A model generated the notes under the pieces. It searched no databases. It was not told where the DNA came from and was given only the letters and a program-made list of their open reading frames with translations. The translations under genes were made by a program, and so were the position numbers. This document shows, one piece after another, positions 10,291 to 22,811 of a stretch of DNA of 64,000 nucleotides. Each line of letters begins with the position of its first letter. Within the stretch, counting starts at the first letter, position 1. Origin of the DNA: Saturnia japonica (Eukaryota > Arthropoda > Insecta > Lepidoptera > Saturniidae); assembly GCA_033032175.1 (NCBI GenBank), contig CM065321.1:6408501-6472500 (forward strand), in the 5' to 3' direction.

Positions 10291-12074
10291 TTAAAGATCG
10301 TTTGTAGGGATTACAAATATCTTCAATGGACACATTAAATTCGTTATAATTAATCTTAAACTATTGGAAATTTACATAAAGTAACATAAAATTGATATGC
10401 TTGTTCGCTTTTGATTCTGTCTATCAGTAATATTGAGTAAGTTAAAACTTATTATCAACAATTCTGACAGATTTTATAGTCCTCGGGGGTTTTTCTAAGC
10501 CCAGTTACGTTAGATTTATGCACGAGAAATATAGTAAAGGATGTAAACAGTGGAAACTAAACGCCCGCGCCTTGAAACTGCTTGTATAAGGCACATTAGG
10601 GTTTTGAAAGTTCAAGAGGAAATTTGTAGGATAGACTTCAAGTAATGCTAGCTAGTTAATAAATAAAGTACAATGTATATTAATAAATCTGTAGTCATGT
10701 CAGTATACGTAACTTTTTTTCGTGTTTTATGATCTGCTCTCGTATATGACACTTAAAAATTGTATCTGTGTAAACTATCTGTATGTATTGATTTAATTCA
10801 TAAAGGGCTTTACAGAGATTATAGGTCATTATTCAATTGATAGGTTATATAAATAATCAATAATACTTTTTTTTTAAACTTGAAATAAATATTTCATAAA
10901 TTTACATTTTAATTTAGTTTTGACCGATTTTACTAAAATTATGTACACACGAAATAGATCTCATACCGAAATTACACTGGGATGACCAATATTTGCTTGT
11001 ATTGTGTTGTTGTTAAATATTTTGGAAATAGCAATATAATTAAATTAAAGAGATGATCAAAATGAATTTGCTGAATTGTAGACCATTGAAAATCTTCAAG
11101 CATTTTCCGGTTCTCTAAACTGTGGGAAAGTTAAGCAACAGTTGTGAGATGCGTGTGAGGGGCCGCGGGGAGAAGCAAAATCAATAGACGAACCCGGGCC
11201 TGCCCCGCCTCCTGGAACCCATACCCAGGGTTGCTAGCTTCGAAATTTCTGCTTACCGTAAATATACAATTAAAATACGGCATCGGGAAAACAACGGGAG
11301 CACCAGGCAAATGTTACTTCAATTTTATTTAGTTATGAAATTTGCCATGAATATGGTTTTTACAAGCTTTTATTTAACTTGCCTTGTTAATTTCGATCAA
11401 ATCTTGCAACTGAATTATAAAACAGTTTCCTCAACCGATGGAGCTGAAATAGTGACGTCATTTTAAATGCAATATGGCGGACTCCCAAAGATGTTATTTT
11501 TTAGACACCTCCATGATATGAGTATCAAATGAAAGGGTTTGCTGAAAAGAATACGAAAAACTTATTAATTAAAAAAACTTAAAAGCTTTTGAAATTACTT
11601 GATGTTATAGTTATATTCACATAAATAATATTCAGCACAGTCCTTGCATAAAATTGTTATTTGCATTTCAGTACAACTTAAATATTTGTAGTAAATAAAT
11701 TAGACTTGTTTTTTCTAGTAAACAATACCTTAATATAAGCATTGAAAAAATAAAAACCAAAGGCAAGTGTCTATTATGACGTACATGAATACATTTAACG
11801 TGACAACTAGTGTCTATTACGGACTCTCTAGGCCACAAAACTTTAATGCCTCTTGCAGAGCTTTTTAATCGGGAGAACCATTCGGAGCTCCAGGAACGAC
11901 TAGCAACACTACCCATACCCCAAACCTAACGCTGATATGCTTCTCGTTTTTTACGTCATGTGATTTTCGAGGTTATATCTTGACAGAGATGGTATTTGAT
12001 GGTCGGGTAATTGAATGAGAAGAGTTAATTTTCGAATATAATTACTTTTTAACTGACATGAAAAAAAGACGGAG
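10291..12074. other. Spacer with one repeat 5' fragment
   Basis: At about 10675-10710, TATTAATAAATCTGTAGTCA is the 5' end of family A. A GC-richer patch at 11155-11235 (GGGGCCGCGGGGAG) is unexplained. The ORF-like minus stretch 11668-11916 has no recognisable domain. The rest is AT-rich. Confidence 0.4.
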
Positions 12075-12262
12075 TTCACAAAAGATGGATGTTCAGCCAT
12101 AACTTCTTTGTTTATAAACCGATTTGGATGGTTTTTTTTTTTTGTTGGATAGGTGATACCTCAAGGGATGTCCCATTTTAATTTCATTGGCATTGGACCT
12201 TCAACTTCGAAAATAGTTGGTTCGTTTCATAGTTGGTTTTCTTTTTTGTTAAAAATCTGTGT
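12075..12262 (-). repeat. Family D repeat copy
   Basis: The minus strand reads AATCGGTTTATAAACAAAG, AAGTTATGGCTGAACATCC, and ends in AGAAAACCAACT. It matches 4310-4500. TATCACCTATCC is present between the blocks. Confidence 0.5.
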
Positions 12263-13305
12263 TTTTATTGTCATAACGAAAGTATGTCGTATTTTATCCA
12301 CACTATTGATAGTAGTTATAGGTAATATAATCATTATTATTATTATAAGATTTTACAAAATAAATATTGTGGTATAATTTTAATACTTGAACTAGGTTTG
12401 ACGTGGGTCTCAAAATATTTTATATAACATTTTTTTTTAACTTAAATTACAAATATAAATAAAGAAAATCAATTAAATAATTAATATAAAATATTAATTG
12501 AAGAAGTGTTAAGAAAAAAAGGCTCTCTGATTATTATATTTTTTAATTCTGGATATATTATGTTGTTACGAGAATGTTATTTTATTCTTAGGAGATACGG
12601 AAAAAATCCTATTATTATTACTTGATCTAATTCAAAAATGAATTTCTAATTTAAAACCTCATAAATAAAAAGTTGTTGTTTATTTATTTATAGGTAATCC
12701 GCCTTCAATATTTGAGAAATCAATTTTCTCTACTAGTCCTACGATGGAAAAAGATTAGATTATTAGTTTATATCTAATAGAATCATGTTTTACCTCAACC
12801 ACACATGTTGGAAAGCAAATATTTGGAAAATTATAGGATCTGCTTACCCAGAATATATTGTTTCAATTATCGCTGACAAGACATCTATTATTAAATAGGA
12901 AATCAGTAAAACAGATGTCGAAAACGAATTCCGCTTGTCAGAGTTTCAGGTCGTTCAATTAATTATTCCTCAAAATACACAACAAAACTTGTTAGAGATT
13001 AGAGCGTTATATGAACTTTTAAGGATAGAAATTTATTCTATCTATAAGACACTTGTAGAATTGTATTTAAAAACATATTTCCGCTAAAGAAGAAAGAAGA
13101 AGTATGGCGGAGTCAACGTGAAGAAATGTGTTTACAAAAATGTAGCGTATTTATTCCCACTTTTTATTATTTTTGTATGTAACTTTGATATATTTTTAAT
13201 CATCACACTGATTATGTATATTGAGCAGTAACTATTATCTGATTGCGTATAAACTATTATATATATAATTATATTATATTATAAGAGGGCTGCTGCTCTT
13301 GTCGG
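12263..13305. other. AT-rich spacer
   Basis: I see no gene. Very AT-rich tracts (12420-12560) and a TA-rich simple repeat at about 13258-13285 are present. Confidence 0.4.
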
Positions 13306-13740
13306 TCGAGCAAACCCCCCTACGTTCCGCCTTTCTCTAAACATCTTGATACGTCACGACGCTTATTTTTTCCTTCACTTGCGAAATGTATGTTCTTCTT
13401 AGTCTTCTTCTCTTCGTCTTCTCTTCAATTATTCCTTATATTATAGTTTTAATAGGTCACCTTCTATTTTTAATAATATCCACTTCCTCTTTGCCATGTT
13501 TAATACATTCATTTTCCTTGACGTCCGTCTAATTTTCTCGCTCCTCCTCCAACACCACTTTTCGAATGCTGCCAATCTTTCCCGTCTCTCTTTTTCATTG
13601 TCCACGTTTCACACCCATATAAAGTAATTCCCCAAACATATACATTTTAATAGTTTTCTTTTTAACTCGTCTTGATATTCTAGCGCTAAATAAGTGTTTC
13701 TTCTCATTAAAAAATTTCTTTGTCATCGCTATTGAGGCTA
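13306..13740 (-). pseudogene. RTE-type LINE reverse transcriptase remnant
   Basis: On the minus strand, KKFFNEKKHLFSARISRRVK and KKTIKMYM are followed (after frame changes) by the LLYGCETWT-like block (TTATATGGGTGTGAAACGTG). A decayed region follows that is rich in Lys and Arg. LYGCETWT is a hallmark of the C-terminal half of RTE-like reverse transcriptases. Several shifts and stops make it dead. Confidence 0.6.
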
Positions 13741-14071
13741 TTTATTTACAGTTTACATATTATAAAGTTTACTAATATTGATAATTAAATGGTCACGAAT
13801 ACCGTCAAATATTTGGATGGGGATGTGTAATATTGTACTTACATTCATTTTCGCACACTGGGATACTAAAATCGATCTTTTTTCTATATAAAATCACTTA
13901 TCACATACATCAAAATCTCGTTACCCGGTTCTGACAAGTTTATGTGTCTGTTTAGAATACTAATTCCCTACATCAGCTAGTAAAGCGTGTCGTATAACAT
14001 CTAAGATAGCATTAGAACCATAAAATAACGAATACAGAGCACTTTTTTTACTCAAAGTAAATGGAGTAAGC

Positions 14072-14305
14072 TTACCGAAGACAACTGGTAGCAATAGATA
14101 TGTATAGTAGGAGATCGAATACTGTAACGGGTCTCGAAAGATGTCTATGTACAATAGTGGACATAAACGACTCAAAGAAAAGAACGATATTCGCAGGGAC
14201 CTCAACTCCAGGGATTACATCGGGGGTGTCATCTCCACTACATCTTGGATACCCAGAACCCTGTTTTTCACGCCCGATCAACTGTATCTTCTTTAAAAGG
14301 TACAA
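14072..14305 (-). other. Orphan ORF ending at a donor-like site
   Basis: The minus frame (about 78 codons) ends near CTTCG-GTAAG, a good 5' splice-site match (GT at 14075-14074). It has no ATG at its start and no domain that I know. It lies in a stretch that is less AT-rich than its surroundings. It could be an internal exon or chance. Confidence 0.2.
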
Positions 14306-14499
14306 GCCGCTTCAGATGGCCATCTGTATCATGGTCAGTATTCTACAAAGATGTTTAATCTAATTCCCTCCTCTCCTTTCCACCACACGCGCTGGACTTC
14401 GGAGTCAGTTTTACGGTAACCTCGATTTCTGAACGAACTAAGAAGTTATCGATGTTTCTTATTTATGTCGTAACGTGAAACCGTAAAACCATCCCCGGA

Positions 14500-14690
14500 C
14501 CAATGTTTTCCGTCCTTCTTAGGACATTGGGTCCTTCAAGCATAACGTGCAGATATATTTATGCAGGCCGAAATGACAACGGCAGCCGCTGATAAATTGC
14601 CTATCTCTCGCTGGTTGTCGTGTTTGGATTATACTATGATTACCATTGGCAAACTGTCTTAACATTGTAATGCTACTATTTAAAAAAAAG
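14500..14690 (+). repeat. LINE 3' UTR-like repeat
   Basis: It starts with ATTGGGTCCTTCAAGCATAA, the end of a LINE ORF2 like that at 846-1271. It continues with ATGACAACGGCAGCCGCTG, TATCTCTCGCTGGTTGTCG and an A-rich end near 14680-14690. A related block is found at 62515-62740. Confidence 0.45.
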
Positions 14691-14879
14691 CTTTATTACT
14701 GAAAGTATTTATATTATCCTATAATTATTTGAAGATTGCGTAGTCTCTTCTAATTTTTATTTTGTGGTCGAAGCTGAAAGTCGTCTAGGTCGGAACTAAG
14801 CGGCCAACTGATTAGGGATCTGCTTGGTTAACGACTTGTTTCTTTTCGGTCTGCCGACCTTAATCAATTACTACTTTGA

Positions 14880-15260
14880 TGTCACTACAACAGTTTATTC
14901 GTTTTTTCATCTGTATATTAGGTGTGCCTTAATATAACACTTAAATAAAACACTTTTAATAATACTTCCCGTGTAAAAAATTTCATCGAAATCGTTTGAG
15001 TGTTAATACAATTTTTTTCTCTTTTTTTACGATTTCTTTATGTAATATTGATCATTCTTATAACCTGTCAGTTATGAAATGATATATGCTTTTCGTCTAC
15101 AAAATTTCACCAACTTAGTTTAGAATGATTTTTTTACGATTTCTAAATGTAATATAAATATTTTTTATAGTCTATCATTTTGAGCAATGACGTATGCATC
15201 CCATTTAAAAAATTGCACCAAAATTCGTCATTATTACTGATATTACTTAGGTTTGTTTGG
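14880..15260 (+). repeat. Family A fragment (tandem monomers)
   Basis: About three monomers carry the shared core: CTTCCCGTGTAAAAAATTTC, then TTCTTATAACCTGTCAGTTA, then CGTCTACAAAATTTCACC, separated by T-rich linkers (TTTTTTACGATTTCT). It is closest to 16795-17280. Neither end is preserved. Confidence 0.6.
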
Positions 15261-15339
15261 GAATAAATAATGTCCCTCATCATAATCGTTATAAACTTTA
15301 GTTGGTTTTTCCGGTTACACCTATCAATTGGTTATTGGT

Positions 15340-15460
15340 TGTTTTTTTTTAACTCTGCTCCCTGGGATAGCACGTATGTCAATTTTTACCTGCGTACATT
15401 TTTGTGACTTAAGGGAGCTAAAGGGTTAATTAGCACGGTAAAGTCGTTACTTTGTGCATG
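15340..15460 (-). repeat. Interspersed repeat, family F copy 1
   Basis: Minus strand: TTAACCCTTTAGCTCCCTTA, then AAAATGTACGCAGGTAAAAA, then GGGAGCAGAGTT. The same series is on the plus strand at 32030-32140. Function unknown. Confidence 0.5.
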
Positions 15461-16794
15461 TTAGTAGGCACAGTAAAATCCAAAAAAAAAAGCAGCAACC
15501 ACCGAGGATTAAATCCCTCGTCGGTCATTACTGTATACCAGCCTACAAGCCTTACGGCAGCTGGATTATACAGTGAATTTACTTTTTGGGTTTGTAGTAG
15601 TGTACGGTTAAAGTATACGGTGTAGTGTACTTTTCTGGTTGGAGTTAGAGGTACGTGGTAGGTAGCGTAAACTGGTTTATTCCGGTTTTACTCAATGTGT
15701 GTATTACGCTCTACTATAAACGCAAAAACTTCTCCAAGTTGATTTACCTGTAATGGTAGATCATGAAGCTCGACAAATTAAAAGAGAGTCACTGAGGCGG
15801 GTTTATTGCCATATGCATGGTGGTAATTTTTTTTTCAAACTGACTATACTGTTATCTTTAAGGACCCTGAAGCCTCAGACAGCTTTTGCAGCCGCATTAA
15901 ATATATCGAAACGATAATATCAATACTTTGGATTACAAAGACCGTAATGGAAATTTTGGTGCAAAGACTTTATAATAGTATCGTCCTTAGTTTTTTATCT
16001 TCTTTTGATATGTCTTAAACACGTGGTATTTTCTAAAAAATATTATATACGATACACGATTCCTTTTAGTTCTCAAATATGAATTTTCAAATTAATAGGA
16101 CATAAAGAACACGCTGCTAATATATAAAAAATAAAACGTATGTGTGAGTAGAGCATTTCAAGTCATATCCAATTTTAGGAGTGTAAGACACAACAGCTCC
16201 GCCACGTGAAACATGGATTGAAGGTACATGAAAATTGTTATCTGTGATATATTTTTAAAATATCGGATCGCAAAGGACTATAACCATTGAATTCATAGAA
16301 CGTATAAGACTTCTATTTTTGAAACTATTGATCAGACACTCCAACGGTAGTCACAGCAATATAGATCGCAACTTTTTAAGAAACTACTTCCCTACAGAAA
16401 TCCATATAGAAATTATTAGAAAAAAGTTATATTCTAAAAACATTTCAAATTATAGCTTTTCCTTCTCCTAAAAAGTCATATTATTATTATTTACTTTTAC
16501 GCCCTTAGTCGATTCTATATAGATCGTGTTTTTGATCTAAACTTAATTACCATAACAATTCTTATATGAGTGTAAAGGTTGAATCGATCGTTGTTTAAAC
16601 TTAGTAGTCCCGAATAAGGCATACGAGTGAATAATTTACCCAACACCGAGCATGCCCGGAAGCTCTGTAATCCTATTTTAGGGTATACCCTAAAATAAAC
16701 AAAACTGCTGCGCCATAGAAATAAATATTAAAATGGCTAGCGGCTAGCAGTGTAGCGTTTATTACGCGGTAATCATTTTCATCCTGTAATTTAT
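15461..16794. other. Spacer
   Basis: An A-run at about 15481-15491 is followed by CAGCAACCACCGAGG. I see no gene, no RNA and no shared repeat. Confidence 0.35.
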
Positions 16795-17280
16795 ATTTTT
16801 CTATCATATTATAGCTTGTCAAATGAGGAATGATATATAGTTTCTGATTACAAAATCGGTTGACAATTAACAATTTATTTTACCGATTTCTATTTATTTT
16901 TATTGACGATTCTTATTGCCAGTCAACTATGAAACAACATATACTTCCCGTGTACAAAATTTCATCGACATCGTTTGAGTATTGATACATTCTTTGTTCT
17001 CTTTTTTTTACGATTTCTATAAATATTATTGATCATTCTTATAACCTGTCAATTATGGAAGGACATAAATGCTTCTCGTCTACAAAATTTCACCAAATTA
17101 GTTTAGAATGATTTTTTTTTACGATTTCTAATTTATTATAGTATATTATATGTTGAGGAATGACTTAAGCATCTCATCTAAAAAAAATCATAAATATTGG
17201 TCAAATCGTTTTTGTTTTAAATCCAGAACTACAGACAAATAACATAGATGTAAATTCATATTTATCAAAAAAATCTGAAA
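16795..17280 (+). repeat. Family A fragment (tandem monomers)
   Basis: Four decayed monomers, each with a TTCTTAT(A/T)(A/G)CC(T/A)GTCAA block and an ACTTCCCGTGTACAAAATTT-like block, are separated by T-rich linkers. It ends with the AAATCGTTTTTGTTTTAAATCC block seen at the 5' side of longer copies. Its structure agrees with 25854-26403 and 27294-28362. Confidence 0.65.
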
Positions 17281-17719
17281 TGAAATTTCATGTTAATAAA
17301 ATAATAATAACCAATAGCACTCTCGAAATTCCCAGAATAGTACAATACTTGTATAATAAATAGGTGATGGATAAAAAACACAAATGAGACTTAATAACAA
17401 TTCATTAAAATAATTTAATTTAATTTTTAAAATACCACATACAAAATGTTTAATATCCTCAAATGGCAACGTGAACATAGCAAGCGTACTTGAAATGGGA
17501 CGTACTCGCAAAGCACGTACGATACGAGAGATAATACGCATTCTGCCACGTCGCTGTATACACGTAATAATGAATTCTGGAATTTCATATTAAGCAAACT
17601 TTGTTGAAACTTTTGGAAAAATCCTCGAATTAATAGAAAAATTCAACGATTTAGTATGTTTTCAAAGAGTACATAGGTAGGTCAAATAAAACCGAAATAT
17701 TGATATAGTGAAACCTGGG

Positions 17720-18000
17720 AGATAAATCATAAATACTTTATTCAATAAAGGCCCTAAGAAGACCCTTATGAATTTAGAAACATTACCACCGGTTCGGAAT
17801 ACCAGCCAGCCATCAAGAAGAGCCGGTAATTAACTTGAACTGGTTTACGAGTATTTTGTTTTAATTACTTATAGTATATAATATGTATTGTTTGCAGTTA
17901 TTATAAGTTTTAATGGATGCTCAGAGATGAAGTCACTTCTAGACATCACTGTCATTCACGATCTATGGTTTTATGATCCACCCTTTCGATAATAAAACTT
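17720..18000 (+). repeat. Interspersed repeat, family G copy 1
   Basis: It reads TTTATTCAATAAAGGCCCTA, AGACCCTTATGAATTTAG, CCACCGGTTCGGAAT, AAGAGCCGGTAA, and GAAGTCACTTCTAGACATCA. Copies with the same order are at 20692-20828 (minus), 37700-37990 (plus) and 57395-57655 (minus). Confidence 0.6.
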
Positions 18001-18214
18001 ACTTTAAATTATTCTTGAAATCTGATTCTCCGGCAAATTGGTAATATTATGAAATTCATTGTAGAACCTAATACAATTACTTAAAAAAACCTAATAACCC
18101 AAACAAATATCATTTTATATTTACTTCTAGTATTGAAATAGTGTCCCTGTCGTTCTATCTAGAGATCTGTGCTAACCAATAGAAGACAACATTCGGAATT
18201 GTTTGAAATAAATT

Positions 18215-18440
18215 TCAACAGAGATGCCTAACAAGCTTTTGATCCGTCTGATGGTAAGTGGGTACTATGATAGCCTATAGATTTTTGTAATAAAATAAGT
18301 ATCACTAGCGCGTTGCCGATCGTAAGACCAAAGAGCTCAGGAAAACCTACCTCCCGAAGGAACAAAACACAAGATTATATTGGCCACGATCTTCTGTAAA
18401 CCTGTCTGGAATGCCTCCAGATATTCCACCAATTGGACTG
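18215..18440 (+). repeat. Short interspersed repeat, family M copy 2
   Basis: It has AACAAGCTTTTGATCCGTCT, GATGGTAAGTGG, GTATCACTAGCGCGTTGCC and CACGATCTTCTGTAAACCTG, in the same order as 2626-2872. Confidence 0.6.
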
Positions 18441-19960
18441 TCCAAAATAGAGCGAAATCTCGAAAGAGATTATTTAATTTAGAGATAATAACTTAGCTCT
18501 TAATTTTGCAAAAGGCACACTCTGCTCTGCCACTTACTTAAAAAAAAAACGTGGGAAGCGAAATGAGTATTGTGCGATGCTTAAGCGATAGTGGTAGGAA
18601 GAGTCCATAGGAACTTTTGTTCAAGAGATTCGGGAATTGATTTATGCTGAACACCATCATTTGTTGAAGTTAACGTACTAACTCTACTAATCGAAACTTA
18701 TACAATTTTAATATTAATAAACTAGAAATTAAAATTATTTGTTATCCAATATAAGCGTGATTTTACTTATTTGTAATTTTTAAATGAATGATGTAGAACA
18801 ACCATTAAAAATATTATTAAAATATTATTAATAACGCTCTTTAATATTAACAATATACATTTAAAAATTACACTTAACATTTTAGTAATTACAGTAAACA
18901 TAATATAATATTAATTATCTGCCTATAGCATACAAGAATACATAACTTGCTGTATATTCACTTTGTGAATACTGATATTATGATATGAACTGACATTTAA
19001 ACTGATTACTATAATAATTTAAACGTTAAGATAACTTTTATTTGAGCTCGCAAATGTGTCATGTTCAAAAGAATAGTCACTTTGATGCGACAGTGTTTCG
19101 TTTTTTCAAGTGCGGGGCACTGAAAAGGTTCTCGATAAACCTCTCATCCCAGTTTTATGCTCGACCTATTTTCTTGTTGGCTAACACTTAAGTCGGTAAC
19201 ATTATCTCTGGACGTAATTATTGGCGATTTGAGGCGACACAATAAATATACACTCTATGGTGATATTAGACAAGTAAATTGAAGTATTTTCTTGAATCAC
19301 TTTAATTATTTTTTATACATAGAAGAGTAAGAACCTATTTTATAACATAATGAAAAGCTAACTAGGCGATTAGTCTATTCAAATTAATTGCATGTTTTCA
19401 TTAATTATATAAACATTTTAATACTACGATGCTAGGATACAAATGCCGAAGGACGAAGGAGGAATTGCAAAATAGGCTCCTAAAATTAAGGATTTAAAAA
19501 AGTACCATAGGGTTTGTTATTATGATATCTAGGCACACAGCAGTCCAAGTCGGAACGGGCGACACCGACTAATGTGTATGATGTATATTTACACGAATTA
19601 TTTCGACTCCTCTATAAGTCAAATACTATTAGACCTACAAAATTGAAATTTTGAAAGTTTAATAAACCTGCCTTGAACATCTATAATCACAAATTTTACA
19701 AATATATCTATTATAGTTATTGAGTTATTGGGGTCTGAAAAGTAGCATTTTATCACTCACTCGCCAACAACCTAGACCACTACTGTGATTCAGAAACTTG
19801 AAGGTATCAAGGTAGATTATCAAGCATATAAAAAAGGATAAACAAGGAAAACTAAAAAATCTTTTAAAAAAGTACAATTTGAGCGAAACAACATTTATGA
19901 ACAGCGTTTTCATCCGTCCACCAATAGATGACGTTGTGCAGCTTTTCAAAAAGTAATGAT
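18441..19960. other. Spacer
   Basis: I recognise no gene. Around 19560-19660 (CACGAATTATTTCGACTCC) is a block that looks like a decayed dispersed repeat, but no second copy is in the window. Confidence 0.35.
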
Positions 19961-20275
19961 ATCCCTACAAAAACATAAATGTGAAAAAGGGACCAAATTC
20001 AGTAGAAACGATGGTAGTCGTTTTCATCGATAAAAGAGCTCAAATCTAATGGGTACTAAGTTCCATTTCAGTTCCGTTAATTATAGCTGTAGGAATGTAC
20101 GTTTCACAATTCATTTACAAAGCAATTTGTTACTTTCTTTGGTATGAGATTTCTAACTTGGCAAGTTTTAATTGTCAATTTTCAATTGTCAAAGAGTCAA
20201 TTTTTTTTTATTGTAATTTATTTAAGATTTAACTGAACTTGGTCCCTTTTTCATATTTATGTTTTTGTTGGTAAT
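19961..20275. mobile_element. MITE with ~40-bp terminal inverted repeats
   Basis: Left end ACAAAAACATAAATGTGAAA and AAGGGACCAAATTCAGT; right end (reverse-complemented) ACAAAAACATAAATATGAAA and AAGGGACCAAGTTCAGT. The ends match across about 40 bp with a few differences. It is about 315 bp long with no ORF. A truncated copy in the opposite orientation is at 43010-43240. The exact target duplication is unclear, so I do not assign a superfamily. Confidence 0.75.
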
Positions 20276-20691
20276 TATTACACAATCAGATCTATTCAAT
20301 AAATGTGAAATTAATTAATCTAATGGTGTTATTTTTATAGATTAATATTCTTACAGATAAAAAATCTTTTATGAAAGATTTCAGAACAATTTTGCGTTCA
20401 ATGCAGCGTAATGTCATAAATATGATATATATTGATTGGTAGCTTAATAAACCAACTTATCTAAATATCTTTAAAAGGTATATTATGATATCATAGTTTT
20501 TACTATAATTGGATTCGGCTTACATACTAATCATTGGGTGTAAATTGTAAGTGTATATTTCCTTACGTCACTCTGACAACAAATACAGGATCTTATAACA
20601 CTTTCTCTCAAAAGATTATATTTTAGTTTGTATCATCATTACATGATCCTATTGATGTCTTGAAATAACTCCTCTGTCAAAATGTAATAAT

Positions 20692-20828
20692 TGATAAACC
20701 CGCTCGAATTTCTTGTCGCTTCTTCTCGATGACTAGGATGTTTTCAGAATCTGTGGTACAGTTTTGATGATCACTAATGACTTCGGTATGGCTTAAATTA
20801 AATCAAGAATTTTGATTTGATTTGAATA
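20692..20828 (-). repeat. Interspersed repeat, family G copy 2
   Basis: The order TTTCTTGTCGCTTCTTCTCG, ATGACTAGGATGTTTTCAG, CACTAATGACTTCGG is seen on the plus strand. It matches 57520-57655 and is inverse to 17720-18000. Confidence 0.6.
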
Positions 20829-22077
20829 GCATTGAAGTAGTGAAACCGCGACTGTTTTTTTGTATTGACACGGAAACATTTTAAAATATTTACTTTGTAC
20901 AAGATAAACAGTAATCTCTGAGATTTTAGTATATACATAACGACATACAATACCACCATATAATATCAAACACAAAAAAAAAAACACGAATTTTGTGATA
21001 TGGTTAGAAAAGCACATGGCTCATGAATCAGTTTTCCGAGAATTGTTCTTTTTTTTTTGTTGTAAAGTTGCAAATAGGCTGGCAATATTCGGTGAGTTAT
21101 ATATGACTGATCAACTTCTACTCTATATACCTATAAAGAATAAGGAGAGCTCTGTCACTCATAAATCTCGAGAATATTCTGTTTTGCATTAATTTAAAGA
21201 ATAAATTAAAATAGGAACATGACCCATAAAATACTAATTACACATAGAGATAAAAACACTTTAGCTAACGTAGCGTGTACATCTCTGCCCTACCGAGGCA
21301 TGTGTTTAATAAGCTCCATCTCCCTCGCTTCTCGAAACGCTTCCCTCGGCAACTTTCAAGGAAACCGTCAGTAAACGTTTGTGTTGCTCAACCTCCGATA
21401 AAATAACTTTGACAGGAATATTTAATACAACCTGAGAACATCTTCTGAGCAACATCTTAGTATTTTCTTGCTTAACTTTTACTGAATTATTCTAACTAAT
21501 TATAGGAGAACAGTTTTTTGATATTATAGCAAAGCACTATCTGTAGTCGTAATGTAAGTAATAAATATTGCAAATACATATATAATTGGATTTTTGGTAA
21601 TTGCTCTAATAATTTGGAGGAATTTTTATTGATAATTTTTAACTTTCCAAGTTTATCTAGATAAGACTTTTTTTTAAGACAGAGTCTAGCTCGGTTACAT
21701 TGATATTCTTTACTACTATTAAAGTATAATATTTGTTTTTGGTTTTCATTTTATTAATGCTTTAATATGCTTATAAATCGAGGCTATTTATATTATAAGT
21801 CTTCTTTGAAAATTGGTCAGCCTAGGGGGAAATAAATTTGGATTTGTAAGTTAACTATTTTAAAATAAAATTTTAACTTTTCCCATATATTAGAAACCCA
21901 ACGATAAAAAATATTTTTAAATACTAGGATATCAAATTTGATCTATGTAGTGGAATACGATTTTGACAATACAAAAGTTTGAGTGTATTTGTACTTCAAT
22001 AATAAATACTAGAATGTTAAACTGTCCAATATTCGATTTCTATTCAGCAGATCGGAAAGGTTACATTTAGCCACTTT
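20829..22077. other. Spacer
   Basis: It is mostly AT-rich. The stretch 21260-21420 (CTCCCTCGCTTCTCGAAACG) is less AT-rich than its surroundings but shows no ORF or shared repeat. Confidence 0.35.
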
Positions 22078-22080
22078 TAA

Positions 22081-22189
22081 GACTGCGTTCACTACATTGT
22101 ACTGCACGTTTTTTATCGTATAATATACTGTTCATATGTCCTTTGCTGAGTACGATTATTTGCAGTATAAAGGACGTGTGAACGCAGTC
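22081..22189. mobile_element. Small MITE with TAA target duplication
   Basis: Perfect 12-bp inverted ends GACTGCGTTCAC ... GTGAACGCAGTC are flanked by TAA at 22078-22080 and 22190-22192. It is 109 bp long and non-coding. A TWA 3-bp duplication suits PIF/Harbinger-type MITEs. That class is inference; the ends and duplication are seen directly. Confidence 0.78.
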
Positions 22190-22620
22190 TAACATGAAAT
22201 TTTTTTGGCTATAAACTTCAACGAATAATATCAGGTAAGATTATGGTTCAAAGTCAAACGTAAAGAACAAAAAAATATTTCTAAACAGTAAGATAAGTAT
22301 TATAAATTATCAACGTCAAAAATTATCTTGCAAACTCCAGTATTAAAGTGTTGGTATCACACCAAACCAACACAATTTATTTTATAATAAGATATCTCTA
22401 TTGAAATTGTCTACGTTTTATGTGGCTATGAATTTTTAAAGAGGGTATTGTAAACTACACATAAAACTCTTTACTATGTATCACAATCTCTTAAAGACAT
22501 TGTTGTATTTTAGAGTTTATTTTATTTAAGTAATTTTAAAATCCATCTGGCTCAGCTTCATTCGATTCTATTTTATTATGGAAAACTTTGTCACCGACGT
22601 AGCTCTCGAGGGGCAGCCAC
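22190..22620. other. AT-rich spacer
   Basis: I see nothing recognisable before the LINE fragment. Confidence 0.35.
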
Positions 22621-22629
22621 GTACGGGAA

Positions 22630-22790
22630 GATCCAGCATGTAGTCTGACGACCTGGTAAAGATTACAGGAAGCCACTATATGCGGGCAGCACAAGACAAG
22701 TCATTGTGTCGACCTTTGGCAGAGGTGGGGGAGAGGGGGAGCTATGTCCAGTAGTGGACGTCTTTCGGCTGGAATGATGATGATGATGGA
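22630..22790 (+). pseudogene. LINE 3' end (RTE-like) with ATG/TGA microsatellite tail
   Basis: The frame reads DDLVKITGSHYMRAAQDKSL, PLAE, then, after an in-frame insert, YVQ-stop-WTSFG. It is followed by a (TGA)n run at 22774-22788. DDLxKxxGxxWMRAAQDR...AYVQQWT plus a TGA tail is the usual end of RTE-type ORFs. The first 5 kb or so of the element is missing, and the LINE ends just before the DD41D element at 22812. Confidence 0.7.
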
Positions 22791-22811
22791 AAGCTTTTGG
22801 ACGAAGATATA

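Noticed and set aside
11668..11916. Minus-strand ORF of 82 codons
   Set aside because: There is no domain and no splice or promoter context. It probably derives from an unidentified repeat.
13258..13285. CRISPR-like or satellite array
   Set aside because: It is only a TA-rich simple sequence. No spaced direct repeats are present anywhere in the window.
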